DNA of 64,000 bases from Hyphomonadaceae bacterium (lineage in GTDB: Bacteria > Pseudomonadota > Alphaproteobacteria > Caulobacterales > Aquidulcibacteraceae). Position 1 is the first letter of the stretch. Every line of letters begins with the position of its first letter. The position numbers and the translations under genes are program-made. The notes below the pieces were generated by a model. The model ran no database searches, was not told where the DNA came from, and saw nothing but the letters and a program-made list of their open reading frames with translations. This document shows, piece after piece, positions 6,936 to 15,026 of the stretch. Where the stretch lies: positions 62,001-126,000 of the forward strand of contig JAIELJ010000003.1 in NCBI GenBank assembly GCA_019753105.1, in the 5' to 3' direction.

Positions 6936-8177
6936 GTGGTCGCCAAACCATACGAATGGGAGCACGGCGCGGTCCTCGAGGACCACACCGCACGCAAACA
7001 CAAAATTCTCCGCGAGTATTCGCGGCAATACACAATTGTGCGCTGTCAGCTGCCGCAGCAAACCAAATTCAGGCTCGCAATCATCGACGGCTTCGCGGGA
7101 GCTGGCCGCTACGCGTGCGGCAGCCCCGGCTCGCCCATCATCTTGATCGAAGAGCTGCGTTCTGCGCTTGAGGTCATCAACGTTGGCCGCGCCGTGCAGA
7201 ACCTTCCGCTTGTCGATATCGAGTGCCTCTTCATCTTCAACGACGCCGATCCCGCCGCTATCGAGCTCTTGAAAGAGCGGTGCGCGCCGCTACTGGCCGA
7301 AATCAAGGAAGAGGCGGCCCGGCTTCACGTCGCCTGCCACTACATGACTGGTCCGTTCGAGTCGTCGTACCCAGCCATGAAGAACCTGATCGCCCAGGGC
7401 CGCTATCGCAACGTGCTCTTCAATCTCGATCAATGCGGCTACTCAAAGGTTGAGATCGAGACCCTGGCAGACATCATGACGGCGACGCATTCGGCCGAGA
7501 TTTTCTTCACGTTCTCGATCGAGCCCTTGCTCGCATTCCTGCACAAGCGTGACCCTTTGAAGCTCGCGCGCCAGTTGCGGTGCGTGGGCGTCACCAACTC
7601 GGATCTGAAAGACATTGACGTTCTCATGAGCCATCAAGGATGGCTCGGTGCGGCCGAGAAACTGGTCTTCGACCAATTTGCGACCTGCGCGCGGTACGTC
7701 AGTCCGTTCTCGATTCATAACCCAGGCGGTTGGCGCTATTGGCTGATCCACTTCGCCAACAGCGCCCGCGCACGGCAGGTCTACAACGACATTCTCCACG
7801 ACAATTCGACTAGCCAAGCACATTTCGGCCGCTCTGGACTTAACATGCTATCATACGATCCGAGCGAAGAGGGCGCGCTCTATCTATTCGACATGTCGGG
7901 CCGTGAGGCCGCGCGCGCGCAACTCGTTGAAGATATTCCGCGCCTCATCACCGATTGCGGCGACGCGCTGGGCGTGCGCGAATTCTACGAGACCATCTAC
8001 AACGCGACGGCCGCCCACACAGACGACATTCACACTGCGATCATGGTGTGTGAAGACCTTGAAGTGCAGACCGAAGCCGGGGGCGTGCGTCAGAAAGCCA
8101 ACACGATCGATGTGCGCGACACGATTCGCTTGAAGGCGCAGCGCACTTTCTTTCCCATGTTTCTACAGCCAAAGTGA
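6936..8177 (+). CDS. TcmP-family protein (paralogue B)
   Basis: A 413 aa protein from a GTG with a strong GGAGG (6924-6928) seven bases upstream. It shows the TcmP N-terminus (DHTARKHKILREYSRQY), the loop AIIDGFAGAGRYACGSPGSP (residues 48-67) and the second acidic loop VLFNLDQCGYSKV (160-172; Asp165 stands where paralogue A has DPTGW). The C-terminal part (VREFYETIYNATAAHTDDI...DTIRLKAQRTFF) resembles the tail of other TcmPs. It is divergent from the three-Cys-motif gene across 218 bp. Two unlike TcmPs sharing one three-Cys protein is unusual. Family confident, function unknown. Confidence 0.85.
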   Translation: MVAKPYEWEHGAVLEDHTARKHKILREYSRQYTIVRCQLPQQTKFRLAIIDGFAGAGRYACGSPGSPIILIEELRSALEVINVGRAVQNLPLVDIECLFIFNDADPAAIELLKERCAPLLAEIKEEAARLHVACHYMTGPFESSYPAMKNLIAQGRYRNVLFNLDQCGYSKVEIETLADIMTATHSAEIFFTFSIEPLLAFLHKRDPLKLARQLRCVGVTNSDLKDIDVLMSHQGWLGAAEKLVFDQFATCARYVSPFSIHNPGGWRYWLIHFANSARARQVYNDILHDNSTSQAHFGRSGLNMLSYDPSEEGALYLFDMSGREAARAQLVEDIPRLITDCGDALGVREFYETIYNATAAHTDDIHTAIMVCEDLEVQTEAGGVRQKANTIDVRDTIRLKAQRTFFPMFLQPK

Positions 8178-8206
8178 CTTGATGTTCTGAGGTCGATTGT
8201 CTGGAG

Positions 8207-9130
8207 ATGCCAAAGTCGAGAAACATGCTGGATGTGCTCTCCGGCGTCGTCTCCGATGCTTTGCTCGGCGTTGGCTTCCCGCAAGGCCTTCGGGGGCGTC
8301 AGCTGTACTCGGTAGCGGATTTCAGCGGGGCGCACTCTAACGTGGGTTACGACACCTATGCCTTCTTGGTTTTTGATCTCGATCGAAACGAGTGGTGGTT
8401 GACCGCCCAGCGCGCCTTTCGTTCGGAGGCACTCAAGAGCCGGCGGAGGATGTCGTTCAAGAACCTGGGCGATCGAGCACGACGACGTGCCCTCAAACCA
8501 TTTTTGATGGCTGCGGAGGAGATTGAAGGTGCGCTCATCGTGTTCGCAATCAAGAAAGATCACGGCTCCATGTTCATTACGTCGCCGAGCGCACGAGAGG
8601 ATGATGCGCTCAAAATGTGGAAGCCCACGGTACGCGAACATTTGATGCGCGTTTTGCACTTGGGTGCGTTGGTGATCGCTAGAGTTTCCGCCCCTGGCCA
8701 AGATTTGATGTGGATCACCGACCAGGACGAGATTGCCTCGAATGATGCTCAGCTCACAGAGATGACGACACTTTTTGCGAACATATGGGGGAATATTACC
8801 GACCATTCCTTGGGTCATTTGCGCTGCGGGACCACCAGATCGGATGACGGTAGCCTCGTGCTGGAAGATCTCTGTGCGATACCGGATCTCGCCGCGGGCG
8901 CATCCTGCGAGTTGTTGTCGGTGATGGCACGAGAGCAACTCTTCCCGGTGAAGGGGCTGGTTACGCCGCTTCGACCGTCCGGGTTTTCGCCGAAGACCAT
9001 TGTCATAAGTAACTGGTTGGCCGATCGGACAAGACCGCTTAAGCGGATCATTGTTGTTCTTGATGCGGACGGGACGAACGACGCGGGCCGCGTAACTCAC
9101 CTTAGGCTTGAACCAATCCCGTCTCTATAA
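8207..9130 (+). CDS. Possible RNase H-fold (DUF3800-like) protein
   Basis: A 307 aa protein 29 bp downstream of TcmP-B, probably in the same transcript. An early strand with an acidic loop (YSVADFSG, Asp38), a central Lys/Arg-rich helix block, WITDQDEIASND and a late AIPDLAAGA (compare the QLADLIAG of DUF3800 proteins) are spaced like the acidic residues of an RNase H-fold enzyme. Overall identity to any family is not obvious to me. Nuclease activity is a hypothesis; what is seen is a soluble, conserved-looking ORF with normal codon use. Confidence 0.5.
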   Translation: MPKSRNMLDVLSGVVSDALLGVGFPQGLRGRQLYSVADFSGAHSNVGYDTYAFLVFDLDRNEWWLTAQRAFRSEALKSRRRMSFKNLGDRARRRALKPFLMAAEEIEGALIVFAIKKDHGSMFITSPSAREDDALKMWKPTVREHLMRVLHLGALVIARVSAPGQDLMWITDQDEIASNDAQLTEMTTLFANIWGNITDHSLGHLRCGTTRSDDGSLVLEDLCAIPDLAAGASCELLSVMAREQLFPVKGLVTPLRPSGFSPKTIVISNWLADRTRPLKRIIVVLDADGTNDAGRVTHLRLEPIPSL

Positions 9131-9441
9131 TTTTGAGCGCTTCTGCGTGACGACGCGTTGGCAGCTGGCGCAATATTGCCTGTTCGAGTGTCCATCCAAA
9201 AGTCGGCGCCTCGGCTATATCCCGAAGGCTCCTGCGCGCGCATTACTTCCCTCATGCCGGACTTCCCTCATGCCGGATCCGCGCGCGCTTTTTCCCACAT
9301 CGCCCGCGCGTCCGCCGCTGTCGAGGGACGCTTCGCTCTAAAGCCCTCGACAGCGCCGGCCTGAACGCGGGCGAACGGGAAGGGGTCGCGCACGCGGCCC
9401 CGGCGAGCAATAACGCAGCCGGGAAGCCAGTGAGGCTTTCC
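9131..9441. other. Gene-free leader of the maintenance module, with a 12-bp-stem hairpin
   Basis: No gene is supported here. The notable structure is an inverted repeat, CGCTGTCGAGGG (9316-9327) and CCCTCGACAGCG (9344-9355), with a 16-nt spacer. The stretch GGGACGCTTCGCTCTAAAG (9325-9343), which covers the spacer and the edges of both arms, recurs exactly inside the SSB-like gene at 14454-14472. It lies about 90 bp before the ParB-like gene and lacks a T-run, so a regulatory or partition-site role is more likely than a terminator. Confidence 0.5.
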
Positions 9442-11430
9442 ATGACACAAGCAATCGCCACAGCTGACGAACACGCCGTTCAGACCGGCGTCGTTCTCAT
9501 TCCGCTCAACAAATTGAAGAAGTCGCCGAAGAATGCGCGCAAGACCCCGCATGCGAAGGCCGAGATCGAGGCGCTCGCGGCGTCCATCCATGCCAAGGGC
9601 ATGCTGCAGAACCTGGTGGTCGAGCCAGAGCTGGATGATGGAGGCGGCCGCACCAGCTTCTATCTGGTGCAGATCGGCGAGGGCCGGCGCTTGGCGCAAG
9701 TGTTGCGCGTCAAGCGCAAGCAGATCCAAGACAGCGAGCCGATCCGTTGCGTGATCGACACTGCGAACGATCCTCTGGAGATTAGCCTCGACGAGAACGT
9801 GACGCGCTCGCCCATGTCGGTGATGGACGAAGTCGAAGCCTTCGCAAGCTTGGTCGATGGCGGCATGAATGCCGGCGATATCGCGCGCCGCTTCGGCTGC
9901 ACGGTGCGGCTCGTTGAGCAGCGTCTGGCGCTAGCTCGGCTGTCGCCAAAGATTCGCGCGGCCTACCGGAAGGGCGATATCAACCTCGATGTCGCGCGCG
10001 CCTTTGCGATCAATGACGATCACGCCGCCCAAGAGCGCGTGTTTCGGCAATTCGCCAAGCCGATCACCCACGCGGCAAGCGTCCGCAATGCGCTGACGGC
10101 CGGGCGAATTCCTGCGCATGACCGCCTCGCACGCTTTGTCGGCGCCGAAGCGTATGAAGCGGCGGGCGGCGTCCTCGTTCGCGATCTCTTCGAGCCCGAC
10201 ATCGTCTTCTTTGACAACGGCGACCTGCTGCAGCGTCTCGCCAGCGAGAAGACTGACGCCATGCGCGCGTGTCTGGCCGAGGAAGGCTGGGGCTGGGTCG
10301 AGGTGCAGCTCGGGCACGGCCAGGTCGAAGGCTGCGCCGGCGAGCGCCTGCATCCGATATCGCGCAAGCTGAAGCCAGCGGAGCGCAAGAACGTGGAGGC
10401 GCTGGAGGCGCGCATCGCCGAACTCGACGAGAAGCTGCAAGAGGCCGACGACGATAATCCGCTCTGGGCCGAGCGCGACGAGGTCGAAGCGAAGCTGGAC
10501 GCCGTGCAGGAGGCGACGCGGAGCTACGACAAGAAGCTGGTGCCGCACGCCGGCGCCGTCGTCTCAGTTGATCGCGATGGACGGCCCGTTATCACGCGCG
10601 GGTTGATCAAGCGCAGCGATCTGAAGGCGATCACGAAGCTGCAACAGGCCGAGGCCAAGCCAGTCGCGGAGGACGATGGCGTCGAGAGCAATTCCGACGA
10701 GCCTCAGACGGTCGAGTCCGCAGGCCCTCGGTTGACCAAGGCGCTGGTCGAGCGATTGACCGAAGCGCGTACGCGCGGGCTGCGCGCAGCACTTGCGCAG
10801 AACACGCACGTGGCGTTGGGCCTCATGGTCTATGTGCTGATGCGCCAGAGCGCAGATCGGGCCGCCGTTCCTGGCGTCGCCATCACGTCGCGTCCGATCG
10901 GTTTCGATGACGATGATGCATTCGAGCAGGCCCGCTCTGCGTTTGCCGAGCGCGCGCCCGAGGAGGAAGCCACGCTGCTTGCCTCGTGCCTTGAGCAATC
11001 CGTGGAGCAATCGCTTGAAGCACTCGCTGTATTCATGTCGGAGACGATCGACCTGACCCACGGCGGTCTTTTGCGCGAGGATAAGCGGCTGCAGCGCATG
11101 GGCGATTGTCTCGCTGCGGCGCTCGACCTCGACATGCGCCGCCATTGGGAAGCCGGTGAAGACTTCTTTGAAGCGGCGCCGAAATCGTTGGCGATTGCAG
11201 CGCTTGAAGCCGCCCCGTCGGTTACAAGCCTTGGCAAGGAGGAACGTCGCGGCATGATCGCGGCGTTCGGCAAGATGAAAAAGGCCGACCTTGCGCGCAC
11301 TGCCGCGCAGGCGCTCAAGGATACCGGCTGGTTGCCGGACCTTCTTGTCACGCCGACGCGTGAGGGCGCCTTCGCCGTCACTGCTCGTGGCGAGCGGGCC
11401 TTGGCCGAGAGCGACGCTGCGGCCGCTTAA
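9442..11430 (+). CDS. ParB/RepB-type protein of a conjugative element
   Basis: A 662 aa protein from the ATG at 9442 (GTGAGG upstream; the GTG at 9430 is part of that region). The N-terminal ParB/sulfiredoxin-like domain is clear: VVLIPLNKLKKSPKNARK, IEALAASIHAKGMLQNLVV, IGEGRRLAQVL and LDENVTRSPM. It is followed by a HTH (MNAGDIARRFGCTVRLVEQRLALARL). A long charged and coiled middle (residues 310-400) and an alpha-helical C-terminus follow. It heads the element-maintenance cluster. Long ParB-like proteins of this kind accompany ArdC and Toprim genes on alphaproteobacterial plasmids and ICEs. Confidence 0.9.
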   Translation: MTQAIATADEHAVQTGVVLIPLNKLKKSPKNARKTPHAKAEIEALAASIHAKGMLQNLVVEPELDDGGGRTSFYLVQIGEGRRLAQVLRVKRKQIQDSEPIRCVIDTANDPLEISLDENVTRSPMSVMDEVEAFASLVDGGMNAGDIARRFGCTVRLVEQRLALARLSPKIRAAYRKGDINLDVARAFAINDDHAAQERVFRQFAKPITHAASVRNALTAGRIPAHDRLARFVGAEAYEAAGGVLVRDLFEPDIVFFDNGDLLQRLASEKTDAMRACLAEEGWGWVEVQLGHGQVEGCAGERLHPISRKLKPAERKNVEALEARIAELDEKLQEADDDNPLWAERDEVEAKLDAVQEATRSYDKKLVPHAGAVVSVDRDGRPVITRGLIKRSDLKAITKLQQAEAKPVAEDDGVESNSDEPQTVESAGPRLTKALVERLTEARTRGLRAALAQNTHVALGLMVYVLMRQSADRAAVPGVAITSRPIGFDDDDAFEQARSAFAERAPEEEATLLASCLEQSVEQSLEALAVFMSETIDLTHGGLLREDKRLQRMGDCLAAALDLDMRRHWEAGEDFFEAAPKSLAIAALEAAPSVTSLGKEERRGMIAAFGKMKKADLARTAAQALKDTGWLPDLLVTPTREGAFAVTARGERALAESDAAAA

Positions 11431-11500
11431 CGTCTCTCACAATCCAACTTCAGCGCCGCCGGTCCTGCCGGCGGCGTCATTCTTTTCCGGAGCAAATTCC

Positions 11501-12406
11501 ATGAACACGCAATCCGTGCGCGATGGCGCACGCCGTGATGTTGCAGCCGAGATCACGGCAAAAATTCTGCGCGAACTCGAGTCAGGCGTTCTGCCGTGGC
11601 GCAAGCCTTGGGATGGTGCGCGCACCGGCCTTGTGCTGCCGCGCCGCGCCACCGGCGAAAGCTATCGCGGTGTCAACGTCATCATCCTCTGGAGCGCCGC
11701 GATGGAGCGGGGCTACGCTTCGCCCTATTGGTTGACCTTCAACCAGGCTGTGAAGCTCGGCGCTCATGTGCGCAAGGGCGAACGCGGCGAGGTCGCCGTC
11801 TATTACGGGCAGGGGAAGCGCAAGCGGCTGGACGAAGGGGGCGCCGAGGTCGAGGACGCATTCCGCTTCCTGAAATGGTACGTCGTCTTCTCCGCCGATC
11901 AGATCGACAATCTTCCCGCGCGCTTTCATCCCGCCCCGGTCGCGGCGGACGTATTGCGGATTGTTGAGCACGAAGCCTGGTTCGAGAAGCTTGAGATCGC
12001 GCGGATCGCCACGCGCGACATCGCTTGCTACATCCCGAGCCGTGACGTCATCGGGATGCCGTCGGTCGCGGCCTTCGACACGGCCGAGGATTATGCGGCA
12101 ACGCTCAACCATGAGAGCGTGCATGCGACCCTCGCGCCACATCGCGTCGGGCGCGACATGGGAAAGAAGTTCAGCCAGCACGCGCTGGCGGCCGAAGAGC
12201 TGGTGGCTGAAATTGGCGCGAGCCTCTTAGGGGCGCATTTGCGGCTGCCCCCGCATCACATTCACGACCACGCTTCCTATATCGGTCATTGGATGAAGCT
12301 GTTGGCCGACGATAAGCGCGCGTTTCTCACCGCCGCCGCACAGGCGCAGGTCGCGGTGGATTGGCTGCTGGCGAAGAGTCCTTCGCCCTTCGCCGAGGAG
12401 AGGTGA
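11501..12406 (+). CDS. ArdC-like antirestriction protein (ssDNA-binding plus zincin domain)
   Basis: A 301 aa protein. The N-terminal ssDNA-binding domain of the ArdC/TraC-primase type (residues 10-120: VAAEITAKILRELESGVLPWRKPW, YRGVNVIILW, PYWLTFNQAVKLGAHVRKGERG) is followed by a metallopeptidase-like domain with an H-E-x-x-H motif (NHESVHAT) and a downstream Glu-containing helix (AAEELVAEIGASLLGA). ArdC proteins protect incoming DNA from restriction during conjugation. It starts at an ATG 70 bp after the ParB-like gene and lies 6 bp before the Toprim gene. Confidence 0.93.
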   Translation: MNTQSVRDGARRDVAAEITAKILRELESGVLPWRKPWDGARTGLVLPRRATGESYRGVNVIILWSAAMERGYASPYWLTFNQAVKLGAHVRKGERGEVAVYYGQGKRKRLDEGGAEVEDAFRFLKWYVVFSADQIDNLPARFHPAPVAADVLRIVEHEAWFEKLEIARIATRDIACYIPSRDVIGMPSVAAFDTAEDYAATLNHESVHATLAPHRVGRDMGKKFSQHALAAEELVAEIGASLLGAHLRLPPHHIHDHASYIGHWMKLLADDKRAFLTAAAQAQVAVDWLLAKSPSPFAEER

Positions 12407-12412
12407 TTTCCG

Positions 12413-13303
12413 ATGTCGCGGCTTGAGCGCATCGTTGCGGCATGCGGCGGCATTCTGTTGGATGGCGGCGCACGCGCGCTCATTCCGGGCCCCAATCACA
12501 GTCACAAGGACCGCTCCGTCTCGCTTGCCGAGACCGACGAGGGGCGCATCCTCATTCATTGCTTCAGTCCGAAAGACGATTGGCGCGACGTGCGCCGCGC
12601 ATTAGCCGATCTAGGCTTGCTCGATGATGAACCGCGCGGCGATCAACGCGGCGCGCGCTGGTCGGCTTCGAAGATTGCGGCGCAGCCTGCCAGTGAAGAA
12701 CGGATCGCGCGGGCGCAGCGGATTTGGGACCAGAGCCGGCCCATCAATCGGACCGTGGCGACGGCCTATCTGCGGCGGCGGGCAATTCCTGAATCCGCGT
12801 GGGATACGCCCGCTTTGCGATTTCATCCCAACATGACGAGCCTCGATGATCGTATCAGGCGCCCGGCCCTCGTCGCTGCCATTTCCGATTCTTCCGGCGC
12901 GCTGCAGGGCGTGCAGGTGACTTTGCTCACCGCGCATGGGACTGCGAAGGCCACCGTGGCGACGCCGCGGCGCGTGATCGGCAAGCTCATGGGCGGCGTC
13001 GTGCGCCTGCATGAAGCCCGTGACGAACTCGCTATCGGTGAAGGTGTCGAGACGATGCTATCTGCGTCGGGTGATCTCGCCGCGCCTGCTTGGGCCGCGC
13101 TCACGGCCGATAATCTCAGTCGCTTCACCCTGGTTGTGCGGGCCAAACGGCTCGTCATCGTCGCCGACAACGATGCGGCAGGGATGCGCGCGGCGGAATT
13201 GCTGCGGGAGCGCTTGCCTGCTCACGTGCGTCCCGAAATCGCGTCCGCGCCCGACGAATTCAACGATTGGAATGACTGGGCGCGCGCGAAACAAGGAAGC
13301 TAG
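12413..13303 (+). CDS. Toprim-domain primase-like protein
   Basis: A 296 aa protein. The N-terminus resembles the DNA-binding region of phage/plasmid primases (CGGILLDGGARALIPGPNHSHKDRSVSL, LIHCFS, DDWRDVRRALADLGLL), although the usual four zinc Cys are not present. The C-terminus carries a Toprim fold with a catalytic Glu in LAIGEGVETMLSA and the acidic DND in VIVADNDAAGMRAAELL. It probably helps initiate replication or convert transferred single strands. It overlaps the convergent 181 aa gene by 4 bp at the 3' end. Confidence 0.88.
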   Translation: MSRLERIVAACGGILLDGGARALIPGPNHSHKDRSVSLAETDEGRILIHCFSPKDDWRDVRRALADLGLLDDEPRGDQRGARWSASKIAAQPASEERIARAQRIWDQSRPINRTVATAYLRRRAIPESAWDTPALRFHPNMTSLDDRIRRPALVAAISDSSGALQGVQVTLLTAHGTAKATVATPRRVIGKLMGGVVRLHEARDELAIGEGVETMLSASGDLAAPAWAALTADNLSRFTLVVRAKRLVIVADNDAAGMRAAELLRERLPAHVRPEIASAPDEFNDWNDWARAKQGS

Positions 13304-13845
13304 CGCAGTATGTCGGCGATCTCTTCCTCCGACGTGACGGCCCTGGCGTAGGTCAGAAACAAATCCAAGGCGCGCTTTGGATCGGGCTTTTCGAAAAAGC
13401 GCACGTTGTCGCCATAGCCGACGGGCGCCTCATCGAGGCCGTGCTCGAACACGGCCATTTCGCCCCACTTCGACACCACGCGGGGGCCGTCGACGTCGTC
13501 GATCATGCCCACGTGGCGCCATGTATCGCCCTCGAAATACATGACCAAAGCGCCCATCGATGGCGCGTCCTGTTCCTCGATATGATCAGCTAGCCAGTCT
13601 GCGAATTCTTTTCCGGCAAACACAGGCGGTTCGAACGCGAGCGCCACTCTTCGATAGGTATCCTGGGTATCGAGCCCCAGCGCATAGGTCATGCACGACC
13701 CGTCGAAGCGGGATTCTCGAAAGCGAATCGTGTGCTGGCTGCCTTCGCGCAAACGTTCGATAGCGTCGCGATGTTCGAGCGAAGTCAGTTCGCTGTCACG
13801 CCCTGGCAGCGCGCGCCTTAAATCTGCGTCTGCCAGTGCGCGCAT
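13300..13845 (-). CDS. CHAP/NlpC-like hypothetical protein
   Basis: A 181 aa protein of uncertain family. A Cys at DGSCMTYALGLD, a later WRHVGMIDD and VVSKWGEMAVFEHGL give the Cys...His spacing and Trp-Gly signature of small papain-like (CHAP/NlpC-like) folds that often occur in Alphaproteobacteria. No signal peptide is present, so it would act in the cytoplasm. It points against the surrounding maintenance genes. Peptidase or amidase activity is inferred from pattern only. Confidence 0.55.
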   Translation of the reverse strand: MRALADADLRRALPGRDSELTSLEHRDAIERLREGSQHTIRFRESRFDGSCMTYALGLDTQDTYRRVALAFEPPVFAGKEFADWLADHIEEQDAPSMGALVMYFEGDTWRHVGMIDDVDGPRVVSKWGEMAVFEHGLDEAPVGYGDNVRFFEKPDPKRALDLFLTYARAVTSEEEIADILR

Positions 13846-14159
13846 CAGTGCATCTCCCGCTCACTAGCGACGTGGAATCGCGACGGCGATCCACTTGCGC
13901 CTCGCGCTTCACCTTACCGCGCCGCCGCAAGCGTCGCCCACGCCGTCGCCCATGTCCGCCCGGCCGTCGCCGCCGGCAAGGAGAAAATCGTTTCCCCGCC
14001 CGCGTTCCGCGGCTTCGGCCCGCGTGCGTTCCGCACACGGGCGCGGGCCCCACCATTTTCACCTTGCCCGCGCCGCCTCATGGCCGGGCGCAAAGAGCGC
14101 CGTCGCGGGCGACGCCCGCGGCCCCGGGATCAGCCGGGAACGCTTTCGAGGACAAGCTC
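13846..14159. other. Gene-free GC-rich leader of the SSB-like gene
   Basis: Very GC-rich and full of short palindromes (for example around GTCGCGGGCGACGCCCGCGG near 14103-14125). Open frames run through it on both strands, but their composition is Arg/Pro/Ala-rich noise and none has a recognisable protein. It ends with AGGACAAGCTC ahead of the SSB-like ATG. No promoter hexamers stand out. Confidence 0.6.
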
Positions 14160-14510
14160 ATGACCAACCGCGTCACCATCATCGGCAAACTTGTGGATGC
14201 GCCGAAAGTCCGCAGCTTCGAGCAAAAGGGCGGCACGATCGAGATCGTCTCGCTCTGGCTTGAAGTGAAGGACGAGAACCGCACCGACCGCTTCACCGTC
14301 GAGATCAACGATCCGAAAGCCGCAGCTACGGCCAAAGCGATGCGCAAAGACGTGATCGCCGAAGTGTCGGGCAAGCTCCGTCACGACCGTTGGAAGGACA
14401 AAGGCACGGGCCGCTGGACCGGTAAGGTCTTCATCGCCATCGATCCGGGCGAGGGGACGCTTCGCTCTAAAGGCATTGCAGCCGAGACCGCGCAATCGGA
14501 AGCGGCGTGA
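14160..14510 (+). CDS. Single-stranded DNA-binding-like OB-fold protein
   Basis: A 116 aa protein, shorter than housekeeping SSB and without its acidic C-terminal tip. It starts MTNRVTIIGKLVDAPKVRSF and follows the SSB strand pattern (IEIVSLWLEVKDE, DRFTVEIND, ADVIAEVSGKLRHDRW-like segment, GRWTGKVFIAID). The ATG at 14160 is within the expected context; upstream in-frame sequence is compositional noise. In an ArdC/Toprim/DUF2958 neighbourhood it likely coats transferred DNA or modulates the antirestriction set. Confidence 0.85.
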   Translation: MTNRVTIIGKLVDAPKVRSFEQKGGTIEIVSLWLEVKDENRTDRFTVEINDPKAAATAKAMRKDVIAEVSGKLRHDRWKDKGTGRWTGKVFIAIDPGEGTLRSKGIAAETAQSEAA

Positions 14511-14567
14511 GCCCGACTAGCTGCTGCGCCCTGGCGCAGCAGCGCTCTCTTTTGAGTGAGTCTTCAC

Positions 14568-14918
14568 ATGACCCAAGAATTGATCCTGCGCCACGAGCGC
14601 GCGATGATGCTCGCCCATGGCGCCCGCAGCGCCGCCGGCGAGGACTTTGATCCCAAGCCCGTCGTCAAGCTGTTCACGCCGGACGGCGCCTGCACTTGGC
14701 TGTTGAGCGAACTCGATCCCGAAGATCCTGACATTGCCTTCGGGCTCTGCGATCTCGGCATGGGCTTTCCCGAACTGGGTTCGGTTCGCATCTCGGAACT
14801 GGAAAGCGTGCGCGGCGGACTTGGGCTTCCGATTGAGCGTGATTTCTCTTTCGCGCCCAACAAGACGCTCAGCCAATACGCGGATGCCGCAAGGAAGGTG
14901 GGCGCCATTCGCGCCTAG
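14568..14918 (+). CDS. DUF2958-family protein
   Basis: A 116 aa protein with the DUF2958 blocks: DPKPVVKLFTPDGACTWLLSELDPED, AFGLCDLGMGFPELGSVRISELESV and LGLPIERDFSFAPNKTLSQYADAAR. DUF2958 proteins are almost confined to conjugative elements near ArdC genes; biochemical function is unknown. The ATG at 14568 is preferred over 14556 because the conserved N-terminus is MTQELILRHER. It is the last gene before the tRNA-Thr, ending 21 bp from the tRNA 3' end. Confidence 0.9.
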   Translation: MTQELILRHERAMMLAHGARSAAGEDFDPKPVVKLFTPDGACTWLLSELDPEDPDIAFGLCDLGMGFPELGSVRISELESVRGGLGLPIERDFSFAPNKTLSQYADAARKVGAIRA

Positions 14919-14939
14919 AAGTCTCGTCGCAAGATGGAG

Positions 14940-15012
14940 GCCGCCTAAGTGATTCGAACACTTGACCTCCGCATTACAAATGCGGCGCTCTTACCAACTG
15001 AGCTAAGGCGGC
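14940..15012 (-). tRNA. tRNA-Thr (TGT anticodon)
   Basis: Read on the minus strand it folds as a full cloverleaf: acceptor GCCGCCT/AGGCGGC with all seven pairs, D-arm GCTC/GAGC, anticodon arm CCGCA-TTTGTAA-TGCGG (anticodon TGT), T-arm AAGTG-TTCGAAT-CACTT. The CCA end is not encoded. Its 3' end faces the maintenance module and its 5' end is 14 bp from the stop of the dsbA-like gene, so it may depend on read-through or on a promoter inside that gene. A 3' tRNA end next to element genes is the usual position of an integration site. Confidence 0.95.
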
Positions 15013-15026
15013 CCTGCTGACGCTTC

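Noticed and set aside
14940-15012. Direct att repeats of the tRNA-Thr end within the window
   Set aside because: No second copy of the tRNA 3' end was found by eye; if it exists it lies outside.
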